Shown here in pieces: positions 43,766 through 53,012 of a stretch of 64,000 nucleotides of DNA (its first letter is position 1; the number at the start of each line of letters is the position of its first letter). The DNA comes from CBDHDJ01 sp965261645. Its GTDB lineage: Bacteria; Pseudomonadota; Alphaproteobacteria; SHVV01. Under the pieces are notes generated by a model, which did not search any database, had not been told where the DNA came from, and worked only from the letters and a program-made list of their open reading frames with translations. The stretch covers positions 310,001-374,000 of the forward strand of contig CBDHDJ010000004.1 of assembly GCA_965261645.1 (NCBI GenBank), given 5' to 3'. The position numbers were made by a program, and so were the translations under genes.

Positions 43766-43898
43766 CGGGAAGCTCCGCGCTTCTGCTCTGCCGCATGGAT
43801 GCCGCCAAGCGTGAAATAAGGCGCGTGATCGTGCCGACGATGCGGTGGCTTGTCGAGTCGCTGCCGTCCCTCGAAGCGGCACATGTGTCCGGACCGGC

Positions 43899-44801
43899 TC
43901 AAGGGAGATCGCGCCTCGTCCGCTCGCGGTGGAGGATGTAGAGCCCGCTGCCGGCGATGACGCCGGCGCCGACCAGCGTCCACTGATCGGGGAATTCGCC
44001 GAACACGGCGAAGGCGAAGATCGTCGCCCAGATCAGCTCGGTATAGGCGAACGGCGCCACAGTCGAGGCCGGCGCGCGCTCGAACGCCTTGATCATGATG
44101 AAATGGCCGATCATCGCCACGGTCCCGACGCCGACCAGCATGGCCCAGCCCTTGAGATCGGGCTCGACCCAGTAGAACGGCACCACGGCGGAAGTCGCGA
44201 CCGCGCCCAGGATCGCCATGTAGAAGAGCGCCACCAGCGGATCGGCGGCGAGCCGCACCATGCGGGTGAGGATCTGATAGAGGCCGTAACAGAGCGCCGA
44301 GGCGAGCGGGAGTGCCGCGGCCCAGCCGAGGCCGCCGAAACCCGGCCGGATGATAATCAGGACGCCGATAAAACCGACCGCGACCGACACCCAGCGGTCG
44401 GTCCCCACCGTTTCGCGCAGCATCACGACCGAGAGCGCGGTAACCAGGAGCGGCGCGACGAAGTTCAACGCCACCATCTCGGCCACCGGCATGTAGCGCA
44501 GAGCAAACAGCGTGATCACGGTGAGCGCCAGCATGAGAGCCGAGCGCGCAAGCTGCAGGTCCTTGCGCTCGCTGACCAGGAGTTTCGGGATGCGGCGCGG
44601 GAACAGAATCAGGATCGGGATGAGATGGAAGAAGTAGCGCGCCCACACCGCCTGGCCCACCGTGTAGTCCGCCAACAGTGCCTTGAACAAGATCGTCATG
44701 ACCGAGAACAGGACGACCGCACAGCAGATCAGCATGATGCCCTGCATCGGCGCATGCAGGGGCTCGCGCGCGGGGGTCGCCGGGGCGGAGTCGCGAACCA
44801 A
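43899..44801 (-). CDS. EamA/DMT-family transporter 1
   Basis: 300 aa, ten hydrophobic helices in two EamA repeats. Markers are QAVWARYFFHLIPILILFPRR in the first and GWAMLVGVGTVAMIGHFIMIKAFERAPASTVAPFAYTELIW in the second. Substrate unknown; the subgroup (RarD/S-adenosylmethionine-uptake-like) exports or imports small metabolites. A similar gene lies at 48386. Confidence 0.87.
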   Translation of the reverse strand: MVRDSAPATPAREPLHAPMQGIMLICCAVVLFSVMTILFKALLADYTVGQAVWARYFFHLIPILILFPRRIPKLLVSERKDLQLARSALMLALTVITLFALRYMPVAEMVALNFVAPLLVTALSVVMLRETVGTDRWVSVAVGFIGVLIIIRPGFGGLGWAAALPLASALCYGLYQILTRMVRLAADPLVALFYMAILGAVATSAVVPFYWVEPDLKGWAMLVGVGTVAMIGHFIMIKAFERAPASTVAPFAYTELIWATIFAFAVFGEFPDQWTLVGAGVIAGSGLYILHRERTRRDLP

Positions 44802-44829
44802 ACCTAGACCTTTTTGACCGGAATACCCG

Positions 44830-45942
44830 TCAGTCGAAACTCACGACGCTGCGGATCGATTCGCCGGCGTGCATCAGATCGAACGCGGCGTTGATCTCGG
44901 CCAACGGCATGGTGTGGGTGATCAGATCATCGATCTCGATCTTCTTGTCCATGTACCAATCGACGATTTTGGGCACATCCGTTCGCCCCTTGGCGCCACC
45001 GAACGCGGTGCCGCGCCACACCCGCCCGGTGACGAGCTGGAACGGCCGCGTGGCGATCTCCTGCCCAGCGCCGGCGACGCCGATGATGACGCTTTCGCCC
45101 CAGCCCTTGTGGCTGCATTCGAGGGCCTGGCGCATGGTGTTGACGTTGCCGATGCACTCGAAGGAGTAGTCCGCGCCCCCTTTGGTGAGATCGACGAGAT
45201 AGGGCACGAGATCGCCCTCGACCTCGTCGGGATTGACGAAATGGGTCATGCCGAAGCTTTCGGCGCGCTCGCGCTTGGCCGGGTTGGTATCGACGCCGAT
45301 GATGATGGCCGCGCCCGCCATGCGGCAGGCCTGGATCACGTTGAGCCCGACGCCGCCTAGCCCGAACACGACGACGTTGGCGCCGGGCTCGACCTTGGCC
45401 GTGTTGATGACCGCGCCGAGGCCGGTGGTCACCCCGCAGCCGATGAGGCAGACCTTGTCGAGGGGCGCATCCTCGCGGATCTTGGCGAGGGCGATCTCGG
45501 GCAAGACCGTAAAGTGGGCAAACGTCGAGGTGCCCATGTAGTGGTAGAGCTTCTCACCACCGAGCGAAAACCGACTGGACCCGTCCGGCATGACACCCTG
45601 CCCCTGGGTGACGCGGATCGCCTGGCACAGATTGGTTTTGCCTGAAAGGCAGTACTCGCACTGGCGGCATTCGGGAGTGTACAGCGGGATGACGTGATCG
45701 CCTGGCTTGACGCTTGTTACATCGGGGCCAATCTCGACCACGATCCCGGCGCCCTCGTGGCCCAGGATTGAGGGGAACAGACCCTCGGGATCACCGCCCG
45801 AGAGCGTGAACTCGTCAGTGTGGCAGATTCCGGTGGCCTTGATCTCGACCAGGACCTCACCGGTCTTGGGTCCTTCCAATTGAACCGTCTCGACTTGCAA
45901 AGGTTTGGCGGCCTCGAAGGCCACTGCTGCTTTTACGTCCAC
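44830..45942 (-). CDS. frmA: S-(hydroxymethyl)glutathione dehydrogenase / class III alcohol dehydrogenase
   Basis: 370 aa from GTG 45942 (GGGGAGG about 6 bases upstream). Catalytic zinc ligands are in ATGICHTDEF and ILGHEGAGIV. The structural-zinc lobe is PECRQCEYCLSGKTNLC, and the NAD site is VFGLGGVGLNVIQACRMAG. Oxidises the formaldehyde-glutathione adduct. Its usual partner Gfa, encoded just upstream, is disrupted by an IS. Confidence 0.95.
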   Translation of the reverse strand: MDVKAAVAFEAAKPLQVETVQLEGPKTGEVLVEIKATGICHTDEFTLSGGDPEGLFPSILGHEGAGIVVEIGPDVTSVKPGDHVIPLYTPECRQCEYCLSGKTNLCQAIRVTQGQGVMPDGSSRFSLGGEKLYHYMGTSTFAHFTVLPEIALAKIREDAPLDKVCLIGCGVTTGLGAVINTAKVEPGANVVVFGLGGVGLNVIQACRMAGAAIIIGVDTNPAKRERAESFGMTHFVNPDEVEGDLVPYLVDLTKGGADYSFECIGNVNTMRQALECSHKGWGESVIIGVAGAGQEIATRPFQLVTGRVWRGTAFGGAKGRTDVPKIVDWYMDKKIEIDDLITHTMPLAEINAAFDLMHAGESIRSVVSFD

Positions 45943-46045
45943 GTCACCCTCCCCAACCCGAACGAAATGATGGTGTGTCCGCGCGAGAGCACGCGGCGAA
46001 GAAACCGCCATCAAGGCGGTGCGTCACGCTATCGCGGTCGTAGGC

Positions 46046-46580
46046 TCAGTTACTTAGCACGCCCGCCGCCTTGGCGCTGTGAGTTGCAATCACATCCATC
46101 AGAGCTGGCGAGAGGCAATCGTACGGCTCGAGGCCCAGTTCTCTCTGGCGTGCCCGGATCCCGTCCATCTGGTCGGGATTGGATCCCGCTTCAATGACCG
46201 AAGAAACGAACGCCGCGAATTCAGGGGCTGACCAGCCCTCATCGCTGGAGAGCTCGGTGTGGCTGAAATCAAGCCCGTGGAATGGGTGGCCCTTGTTTTC
46301 GATGCGTCCATACATGTGAACGCCACAGCCCTTACACGCGTACCGCTGAATGGCGGCGGACGCATCCACAATCTCCAGTTTGTCTTCGTTCGCCGTTACG
46401 CTAACGGCATCACGCGGCACGACCGCGACCTGTGAGAATAATGCGCCTTCGGGTGTCCAGCACTTCGTGCAACCGCACACGTGGTTGTGTGCAGATTGGC
46501 TGCTGACCGTAACCTCAACGGCGTCTTGAGAGCACTTGCAGACGAGCGTCCCGCCCGAGAAATCCTCCGACCCGGCTTAA
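46046..46580 (-). pseudogene. gfa: S-(hydroxymethyl)glutathione synthase (Gfa), 3' portion
   Basis: Reads AGSEDFSGGTLVCKC, SAHNHVCGCTKCWTPEGALFS, ACKGCGVHMYGRIENKGHPF, GLDFSHTELSSDEGWSAPEF and LEPYDCLSPALMDVIATH, the zinc-binding Gfa family. It catalyses condensation of formaldehyde with glutathione. The first 13 residues lie on the other side of the IS at 48025-48065. Rejoining the two parts through a single TTAA leaves the frame one base short, so there has been a further small loss. GTG inside VCGC could start a shortened product, but it would lack a zinc cysteine pair. Confidence 0.9.
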
Positions 46581-48024
46581 CAGCCCGTTGATTAAGTGGC
46601 TTTTTCCGGCTCTCACTCCCAGATGAGGAATGCGGCGGCGAAAGCCGTCTGGCCGCTTTGCGAGCCCCCCCGTGCCACCAGCATGGCCCCGGTGGGCGTG
46701 AGCAGAACGAAAATACCGCCATATCCGCCCGCCACGGCCTCCCGCGGGGTGCCGGCGCCGATGAGCTGGCGCATCAGTAACGATAGATTGTGGCCGGCGA
46801 CGTGGAGCAGGTATCGCTTGTGCACATTCTCTCGCCCGCGCAGCCAGGTTCGTCGCATGCCGCCACGATCGAGGTTGTGGGCAAAGCAGCGCTCGACGAT
46901 CTCGGCGCGCAGCTTGAAGGCCTCGCGGGCGACCCCGGACTTGAGCCGCGCACGGTTATTGGTGACCGCGCGCCGCGCCGCCTCATCACCGTGCCAGCGC
47001 GAAAAGCCGGTCTGCTTGGGCGCCGCGATCCGGGTCTTCCAGGGACTGTCGTTCAGAGCCCTCAAGACCGCCCGTGAGTGATAACCTTTGTCGGCGACGC
47101 ATTCGGCCGGGTCCTCCGATGTCGGTGCCGCATCCACCGCCTCGAGGTTTGCCTCGGCCTTCGCCAGGGTCTTGGAAAGCGTCGTGGTGTCGCCCTCATC
47201 GGCCGGGTGCAGCTCGGCCGCCACCACCGCGCCGGTGTCCAGATCCACCGCGTGCTCGGGCTTGTAGGCCAGATGCGTCGTGCCGTCCTTCATCTTGGTG
47301 ATCTTGGCCTCGGGGTCGCTCTTCGAAACCCAATCCGTGTTGGAAAGCTTCTTGCCCTTGCGCTTCCGGTCCAGAGGCGCCAGGTCCTCGGCCGTGGGTG
47401 TCTCGACGCCGCTTTCCCGGGCCAGGCGCTCCAGCATCTCCCGGTAGCCTTCGCCGTTGTCGCGCCGCACGATGTTCCGCAGCGCCGCGTTGGCCTCCAT
47501 GGTCGAGGCATCGACGCCGATGCGCTCGCCCTTGATCAGCCCCGCCTCGGCGATCAGCACCAGAACCCAGTCGAAGACCGCCGCGTGGACTTCATGGGGC
47601 AGGCGCGTGCGGCTCCGTGACAGCCAGGAATGGTCCGGTACCCGATCACGGCTCCCCAGTCGCAGGAACGCCCGCAGCGAAAGCGAGTCCGAGCAGCGCC
47701 ACTCCAGACCGCGCTCGCTGTCGATGCCCTCAAAGTAGCCCACCAGGTGCATCCGGAAATAGCGCCCGGGCGGCACCGAGGGCGCGCCCATCCGGGCCGC
47801 GTAATAAGGCCGGCAGCTCGCCTCGGCAAAGGCGTCGAAGCCGCCCTCGATCAGCACCGACTGCAAGCGGTCATAAAACACATGACCCGGAGAGCGCGGC
47901 ATCTCCGACCAGCTCACCATCAGGTCCCCCTGACCATCCTTCTGCCGTCCCATCGCCATCGGCAAATCCCCCTGCAAATCAGGGAACCAGAGAATCAGAC
48001 GGCGCCGACTTAATCAACGGGCTG
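46581..48024 (-). mobile_element. 1444-bp insertion sequence, copy 2, inside gfa
   Basis: Same ends as copy 1 (CAGCCCGTTGATTAAGT), identical length, opposite orientation. Flanked by TTAA at 46577-46580 and 48025-48028. Splits gfa after codon 13. Confidence 0.93.
46613..47959 (-). CDS. DDE transposase of the 1444-bp IS, copy 2
   Basis: 448 aa, intact. Differs from copy 1 at a few residues only, including EDLAPLDRK where copies 1 and 3 have EDLARLDRK. Presumed active. Confidence 0.88.
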   Translation of the reverse strand: MAMGRQKDGQGDLMVSWSEMPRSPGHVFYDRLQSVLIEGGFDAFAEASCRPYYAARMGAPSVPPGRYFRMHLVGYFEGIDSERGLEWRCSDSLSLRAFLRLGSRDRVPDHSWLSRSRTRLPHEVHAAVFDWVLVLIAEAGLIKGERIGVDASTMEANAALRNIVRRDNGEGYREMLERLARESGVETPTAEDLAPLDRKRKGKKLSNTDWVSKSDPEAKITKMKDGTTHLAYKPEHAVDLDTGAVVAAELHPADEGDTTTLSKTLAKAEANLEAVDAAPTSEDPAECVADKGYHSRAVLRALNDSPWKTRIAAPKQTGFSRWHGDEAARRAVTNNRARLKSGVAREAFKLRAEIVERCFAHNLDRGGMRRTWLRGRENVHKRYLLHVAGHNLSLLMRQLIGAGTPREAVAGGYGGIFVLLTPTGAMLVARGGSQSGQTAFAAAFLIWE

Positions 48025-48065
48025 TTAACACCCTGATCCACGGCGGGGTGAATTGAAATTGCCAT
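48025..48065 (-). pseudogene. gfa: gfa, 5' portion (start codon and first 13 codons)
   Basis: ATG 48065, with GGAGG 8 bases upstream, reads MAISIHPAVDQGV and then meets the IS at TTAA. The Gfa N-terminus in relatives has the same HPxVDxGVKAGSE pattern, continuing exactly at 46580. Confidence 0.85.
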
Positions 48066-48208
48066 TTCGGTTTCCTCCCTTTTGCTACCCGGGATTTGTA
48101 ATCGGCTACTCCCAAGTTTCCCAAATCACTCACTGCCATGCTATCCGAAAGCGTTGAGATATTGTCGGGTTAAATCACTGCGATTGATCCAGACTCGCCG
48201 CTCGATAC

Positions 48209-48335
48209 CGATGCGCGGTAAGGCTTCAGGAGGCGATGGCTGAGCGTGAGGCCGAGGTTCCGGAGGGGCGGCGCATTCAGTACCGCATTGGGGTCAATCT
48301 CGGCGATATTGTCATCGACGGCGATGACATCCCCC
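48209..48335 (+). pseudogene. Class III cyclase domain remnant
   Basis: In one frame: RCAVRLQEAMAEREAEVPEG then RRIQYRIGVNLGDIVIDGDDI, the central part of an adenylate cyclase domain like that at 22190-22320. Both ends are missing: nothing cyclase-like precedes about 48209, and the frame diverges right after DDI. Ordinary gene debris. Confidence 0.7.
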
Positions 48336-48385
48336 TATGCAGGTTCTATGCGGAGAGCGAACTTAACCGCCGGGTCTTGGCCCGG

Positions 48386-49303
48386 TCAATCGTGCGACGG
48401 CCGGCGCTGGACCTGGCGTTCGCGAATGGCGACATAGACGCCACTCGTAATCACAATCGCGATGCCGAGCCAGATGACGGCGCCCGGGAAATCGCCGAAG
48501 ACGACGAGGCCCACGATGGTCGCCATGATGATCTCGGCAAAGCCGAAGGGCGCGAGCAGCGAGGCTTCGGCGTGATCATAGGCCTTGATCAGCATGAAAT
48601 GGGCCACCGCCGCGATCACACCCATCGCCACCATCATGGCCAAATGCGGCACGCTCGGTGTGAGCCAGGCACCCGGCACGGTGAGCTCGAAGCCCGACAA
48701 GACGACGGCGCCCAAAAGGGCGGTGAACGTGAGCGTCACCAACGGCGGCGCGCTGTGGGCGAGCTTGCGCGTCGCGATGAGAAAGAAGGCATAGCCGATC
48801 CCTGACCCGACGGCATAGACCGCGCCCCACTGAAATACGCCGAAGCCCGGTTGCAAGATGACCAGCGCGCCGCCGAAGCCGACGATGACCGCGCTCCAGC
48901 GGCGGATGCCCACGGTCTCGCCGAGGAGCCAAGGCGACAGCGCGGTCACCATGAGCGGCGAGGCGAACACGAGCGCGAGCGCATCGGCGAGCGGCAACTC
49001 GGCGAGGGCGGCGAAAAAGAGCGCGGTGGCCACCACCAAAAGCCCACCACGGAGAATCTGCATGGCGGGTTGCGCGGGCCACAACCCGCTGAGGCCGTAA
49101 CGCCACAGCACGAGCGGCAACAAAATGGCAAAGTGAAAAAAGTACCGGGCCCAGACGACCTCAGCGAGGGGGTAGATGGCCACAAGATACTTGGCGAAGG
49201 CGTCCATCACAGGCGTGAACATCCCCGAGGCCAAGACAAGGGCGATGCCGACCAAGGGGCGCGCCGCGGGCGTCGCAGGGTGCGCGGTTTCGTGGATCGT
49301 CAT
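48386..49303 (-). CDS. EamA/DMT-family transporter 2
   Basis: 305 aa from ATG 49303 (MTIHETAHPATPAARPL). Ten hydrophobic helices, two EamA repeats. EVVWARYFFHFAILLPLVL and MVAMGVIAAVAHFMLIKAYDHAEASLLAPFGFAEIIMATIVGLV parallel transporter 1 closely. The pair brackets the frmA-gfa locus in the same orientation and probably arose by duplication. Confidence 0.87.
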   Translation of the reverse strand: MTIHETAHPATPAARPLVGIALVLASGMFTPVMDAFAKYLVAIYPLAEVVWARYFFHFAILLPLVLWRYGLSGLWPAQPAMQILRGGLLVVATALFFAALAELPLADALALVFASPLMVTALSPWLLGETVGIRRWSAVIVGFGGALVILQPGFGVFQWGAVYAVGSGIGYAFFLIATRKLAHSAPPLVTLTFTALLGAVVLSGFELTVPGAWLTPSVPHLAMMVAMGVIAAVAHFMLIKAYDHAEASLLAPFGFAEIIMATIVGLVVFGDFPGAVIWLGIAIVITSGVYVAIRERQVQRRPSHD

Positions 49304-49468
49304 GACGTTGCGTGGGAGCAGGAAGGCATGGCGTCGCGAAGGCGATTTAGACGAGCGGGTGAGCGAGCCCGAGTAAGTCAAGGGAAAGCGTGGTGGCGCG
49401 GGCAGCACGGGATCGACGGATGCCGGGTCCCCTTCCAGCAATGGCCATGAGCATTGTCGTCATGGTTT

Positions 49469-50173
49469 TCAGCCTTTCGATTCAAGGTCATCGATGAAGC
49501 GGGAATCCGAGACAAAACGAAAATCCGTAACCCGGGGCAGGACGTCGACGTTCAACGTGGAGAACGGCCCGAGGCCTGCCGAAAAAATGAAGTAGCGGAT
49601 GAGGTCGCCGACCGTTTCCAATAGTCTTGCGTTGCGCAGACCGCCGGCCTGCCGCGGCGAAAACCCGAGATCGCGCGCGAGCTGCGCCACGGTTTCGTTT
49701 GCCGCCTCATGATCGCCCGCGATGAAAACCGTTACTGCACGATCTCGGAGCGCGTCGGGATCGACTTCGAAGACCGCTGAGGCAAGCGTATTGAAGGCTT
49801 TGACCACGTAGGAGCGGGGCGTTTGCTCCTGCAGCCGCTCGGCGAGCGAGGTGGTGACAGGCTCAAAGGCAAAGCCGTCGGGGATCGCCGAGTTGTTGAT
49901 ATCGATGACGACCTTACCGGCCATGGCCTCGGGGTCGGAAAAGACATCCTGAGGTCGCACGCCGCGCGGAGAATAGAGCAGCACGCCCGCGGCGGCCGCC
50001 TCATCGTTCGATCCGACGGCGACATTCCGGGCCCCGGCGCGATTCGCGGCTTCGGCCGCGGAATCGGCTGCTTCCTTCCGCCGCGCACCAAAGATGACGT
50101 CGTGGCCCGCGACAGCCCAGAGGCCGCCAAGCGTGCGGCCCATGTTTCCCGTTCCGATAATTCCGATCCTCAT
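49469..50173 (-). CDS. NADPH-dependent F420 reductase-like oxidoreductase (COG2085)
   Basis: 234 aa from ATG 50173. Rossmann motif MRIGIIGTGNMGRTLGGLW at the N-terminus with FGARRKEAA (Arg pair favouring NADP), VVIDINNSAIPDGFAF, KAFNTLASAVFE and VFIAGDHEAANETVAQLARDLGF. Family members transfer hydride to F420 or act as dinucleotide-binding reductases; F420 use is not implied in this organism. Confidence 0.82.
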   Translation of the reverse strand: MRIGIIGTGNMGRTLGGLWAVAGHDVIFGARRKEAADSAAEAANRAGARNVAVGSNDEAAAAGVLLYSPRGVRPQDVFSDPEAMAGKVVIDINNSAIPDGFAFEPVTTSLAERLQEQTPRSYVVKAFNTLASAVFEVDPDALRDRAVTVFIAGDHEAANETVAQLARDLGFSPRQAGGLRNARLLETVGDLIRYFIFSAGLGPFSTLNVDVLPRVTDFRFVSDSRFIDDLESKG

Positions 50174-50301
50174 GCCGATGGTCCGTGGGGTTGTGGTTGG
50201 CACTTAAGACGAATTTGAAAGCGATCACATATGAATCAGGTCGAAAGGGATCATGCGCGACATAAACGAGGCGCAACTTCGTCGGATCGTCCTCAAGACC
50301 C

Positions 50302-50964
50302 TCATCTTCGTGATGGCGTTGCGTGGGAATCGGGAAGGGGCGTATTGCGTTCTTGACGCAACCCCACGCTGGTGCGTCGGGACGCGACATCGCAAAGACC
50401 ATGGAACGGCCGGTCACGCCCCCCGGCAAAACCGGGCGCGCGGAGGAGGATGACATGGCCGGGCGGCGCGCTGATCTCGTGCCGATCGTGCCCGGCCCGA
50501 TCGGCGCAGGTGAAGAACCGGCCATCGCCGCCAAGCACGACAATCGCGACCAGGTCCCGATAACGGATGTGATCACGGTGCGGCGTGATGCCGAGCGAGC
50601 CCGGCCGGTAGCGATGCACGACGATGTCGGCGAAGTCTATTGGTGAGCTGAGCGGAGACGGATCGAGGAAAGCGAGAGCCTCATTCACATCTCCTGCGAG
50701 GGTACGGGCGAAGGCTCGGAACGGGCTCTCCAGAGCGAAGTCCGAGCACGCTTCGAGCTCCTGGTGCACCCGACGCTCGGGCGGCCCGACGCGCCGCCGC
50801 GCCCCGCGGTAGAAAAGCTTTTTGGTGTGGCCGAGAAGCTCCCGCCGCTCGGGCTCAGCGAGGAATGGCAACGGGACCGCGTCCCGTGACCTGAGGCGAT
50901 CGATCGCTTCGGCGAGCTGCTCGATTCCCGCACTCTGTGCGTCCTGTTCCGTCAATCCGGTCAT
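50302..50964 (-). CDS. 2OG-Fe(II) oxygenase-like protein
   Basis: 220 aa from ATG 50964. A jelly-roll iron site is suggested by GITPHRDHIRYRDLVAIVVL (HxD), GHVILLRAPGF and RPFHGLCDVASRRTSVGLR (distal His, with a following Arg for 2-oxoglutarate). No signal peptide. Substrate unknown; resembles small AlkB/prolyl-hydroxylase-like oxygenases rather than a named enzyme. Confidence 0.65.
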   Translation of the reverse strand: MTGLTEQDAQSAGIEQLAEAIDRLRSRDAVPLPFLAEPERRELLGHTKKLFYRGARRRVGPPERRVHQELEACSDFALESPFRAFARTLAGDVNEALAFLDPSPLSSPIDFADIVVHRYRPGSLGITPHRDHIRYRDLVAIVVLGGDGRFFTCADRAGHDRHEISAPPGHVILLRAPGFAGGRDRPFHGLCDVASRRTSVGLRQERNTPLPDSHATPSRR

Positions 50965-51169
50965 GGCGCGGAAGCATAACACAGCGCGGGAATCGCCCGA
51001 TGTCGTGGCATGGGATGCAGAGATGCGTGCCCGTTCAGCCGCCGGGCCGGAGCGCGGTGATCACGATGGCCTGTAGCGGCGCGCGTAGCGACATCGCCGA
51101 ACGTCCCCTTGAGCGCCTCGGTGGCGTCGGGACTGTCGCGGAGGATTCTATGCTCGCTGCACTTCGGGC

Positions 51170-52033
51170 CTAGCGAATCGTTCCCATGCCGGTCTCGTTG
51201 AGGGCGTAGCTTTCATCCACCTGCCCGTCATGGATCACCCGCATCTTGCAAAAGCGCTGGCGCAGCTTGGTGTCCATGCTGGCGTGGCGAACCTGGCCCG
51301 ACCATTCGCATAGCTCGTCGATCTGGACCTCGTAGGCGGTCCCGTCGATCACGCCATGGGCAGAATTGTCGCGGTGATAGGAATCGATGTTCTCGGCCGC
51401 GAGCACCGTACCGTCGGGGTAGGCGATGCGGAAGTAGTCGTACTTCTCGGTGTCTTCGCCCCATTGCGCATCCGCGGTCCAGATCATGTAGCGCCCGTCG
51501 TCAACGGCGCCGTTGATGAACCGCCAACTCCAGAAATGAGGCGGCTCGACAAACCAGTACCGCTTGCAATAGCCGATGCCCTTGTAGGAATGCCCGTCAT
51601 AGCTGATGTCCGCTTGAATGAGCGGCTGATGAATGACCGACGAGCCCGCCGGCGAGCCCCACGGCGCCGAGATCGGCGTTGTGAAGGCGATCTCGAGCAC
51701 GGGCTCGGACTGCTCCGAGAGCACGACGAGGGAGCCTTTGTCGTCGTCGCAACTGAGCTCGAACCTGGGCGCCTTCATGTCCAGGTGTGAATCGCCCGAG
51801 AGCTCCCAGGGCTCGTTGCTGTTGATGATTTCCAGCAGGCCGTCGTCGTAGAGCCACACGTTGTGGTATTTCAGGTCCTGCATATCCATGACGCGGACCG
51901 AGAAGATCTTGTCCTCGGCGAAGAAGTTGTACTGGGTGCCGTCATGGCGGCCCTGACCCATCTGGAACTGGCGCACCTCCACGCCGGACTCGAGCGGGCG
52001 TGCGGTCGCCGCCGTGGTCACAACATCATCCAT
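51170..52033 (-). CDS. Tandem paralogue 1 of an unknown beta-rich family
   Basis: 287 aa from ATG 52033, matching the MDDVVT N-terminus of its three neighbours; a TTG two codons earlier is less likely. GGGGAG precedes it. Shared landmarks are TQYNFFAEDKIFSVRV, IHQPLI, GIGYCKRYWF, WSWRFINGAV, MIWTADAQWG, EKYDYFRIAYPDGTVLAAEN, RQRFCKMRVIHDG and NETGMGTI. No signal peptide or membrane segment, so cytoplasmic. The domain is compatible with a lipocalin-like/two-sheet fold, but no named family is recognised. Last gene of the array. Confidence 0.85.
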   Translation of the reverse strand: MDDVVTTAATARPLESGVEVRQFQMGQGRHDGTQYNFFAEDKIFSVRVMDMQDLKYHNVWLYDDGLLEIINSNEPWELSGDSHLDMKAPRFELSCDDDKGSLVVLSEQSEPVLEIAFTTPISAPWGSPAGSSVIHQPLIQADISYDGHSYKGIGYCKRYWFVEPPHFWSWRFINGAVDDGRYMIWTADAQWGEDTEKYDYFRIAYPDGTVLAAENIDSYHRDNSAHGVIDGTAYEVQIDELCEWSGQVRHASMDTKLRQRFCKMRVIHDGQVDESYALNETGMGTIR

Positions 52034-52112
52034 CGTCAAACTCCCCGTGCCTTCGGTTGCATTGCGCGATCACGCCTCACGGTCCGATGATCGCTTCGTT
52101 CCGTTCTTCGGG

Positions 52113-52970
52113 CTACCAGACCGTCCCGAAACCGGTTTCGTTGTGGGCGTAACCGGTTTCCTCCTTGCCGTCATGGCGCACCGTCATCTTGCAGAAGCGG
52201 TTGCGCAGCTTGGTGTCCATGTTGTCGGTGCGGAGCCGCGTCGACCATTCCGCGATTTCCTCGATCTGGACCTCGTAGGGCGTTCCATCGATCGTACCGA
52301 AGGCCCTATCGTCGCGGTGATGGGTGTGCATGTTGTCCGCCGCGACGACCCGGCCGTCCGGGGTAGCGATCTTGAAATAGTCGTATTTCGAGTGGCCGAA
52401 GGTCGCGTCTGCGGTCCACAGCATGGCGCCGCCGCCGCCCACTTCCCCCTCGACGAAGCGCCAACCCCAATATTCGAGGTCGTGCTCGAACCAGTATCTC
52501 TTGCAGTAGCCGATACCGGTGTAAGTCTTGCCGCCATAGGCCACCTCACACGGAATGAGGGGTTGATGGAGACCCGCCCCTTGGCCGGGCGCGGCCCAGC
52601 TCGAGGAGACGGGCGTGGTGAACTTGATCTCGAGCTCGGGGTTTGACGACTCCGACAACACGGCGATGGAGCCTTGCGCGTCATCCGAGGCCATGTGGAA
52701 GCGGGGCGTCCTGATATCCAAATGATCGGTGCCGATCCGCTCCATGTGCGCGGCCTCGTTCAACAGCTCGACGACGCCGTTGTCGTAGACCCAGACGGAC
52801 TGGTGCCTGAGCGAGCGAGACTCGATGATGCGCGCGGCGAAGTATTTGTCTTCGCAGAAGAAGTTGTACTGAACGCCCTCGTGGCAGGTAAGACCGAGCT
52901 GGAAGTGCCCGACGTCCCGATCCATTCCCATGAGGCGCGCCGCCGGCGCCTGCGTTACGACGTCGTCCAT
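52113..52970 (-). CDS. Tandem paralogue 2
   Basis: 285 aa. Start ATG 52970 with GGGGAGTG 6 bases upstream. Closest to paralogue 3: they share ASDDAQGSI, LWTADATFGHSKYDYFKIATPDG and FGTIDGTPYE. All family landmarks are kept (GIGYCKRYWF, RNRFCKMTVRHDG, NETGFGTV). 73 bp separate it from paralogue 1. Confidence 0.85.
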   Translation of the reverse strand: MDDVVTQAPAARLMGMDRDVGHFQLGLTCHEGVQYNFFCEDKYFAARIIESRSLRHQSVWVYDNGVVELLNEAAHMERIGTDHLDIRTPRFHMASDDAQGSIAVLSESSNPELEIKFTTPVSSSWAAPGQGAGLHQPLIPCEVAYGGKTYTGIGYCKRYWFEHDLEYWGWRFVEGEVGGGGAMLWTADATFGHSKYDYFKIATPDGRVVAADNMHTHHRDDRAFGTIDGTPYEVQIEEIAEWSTRLRTDNMDTKLRNRFCKMTVRHDGKEETGYAHNETGFGTVW

Positions 52971-53012
52971 GTGCTCACTCCCCGAAGAATTGCCTAGGTT
53001 GCTTCGTGCGCC

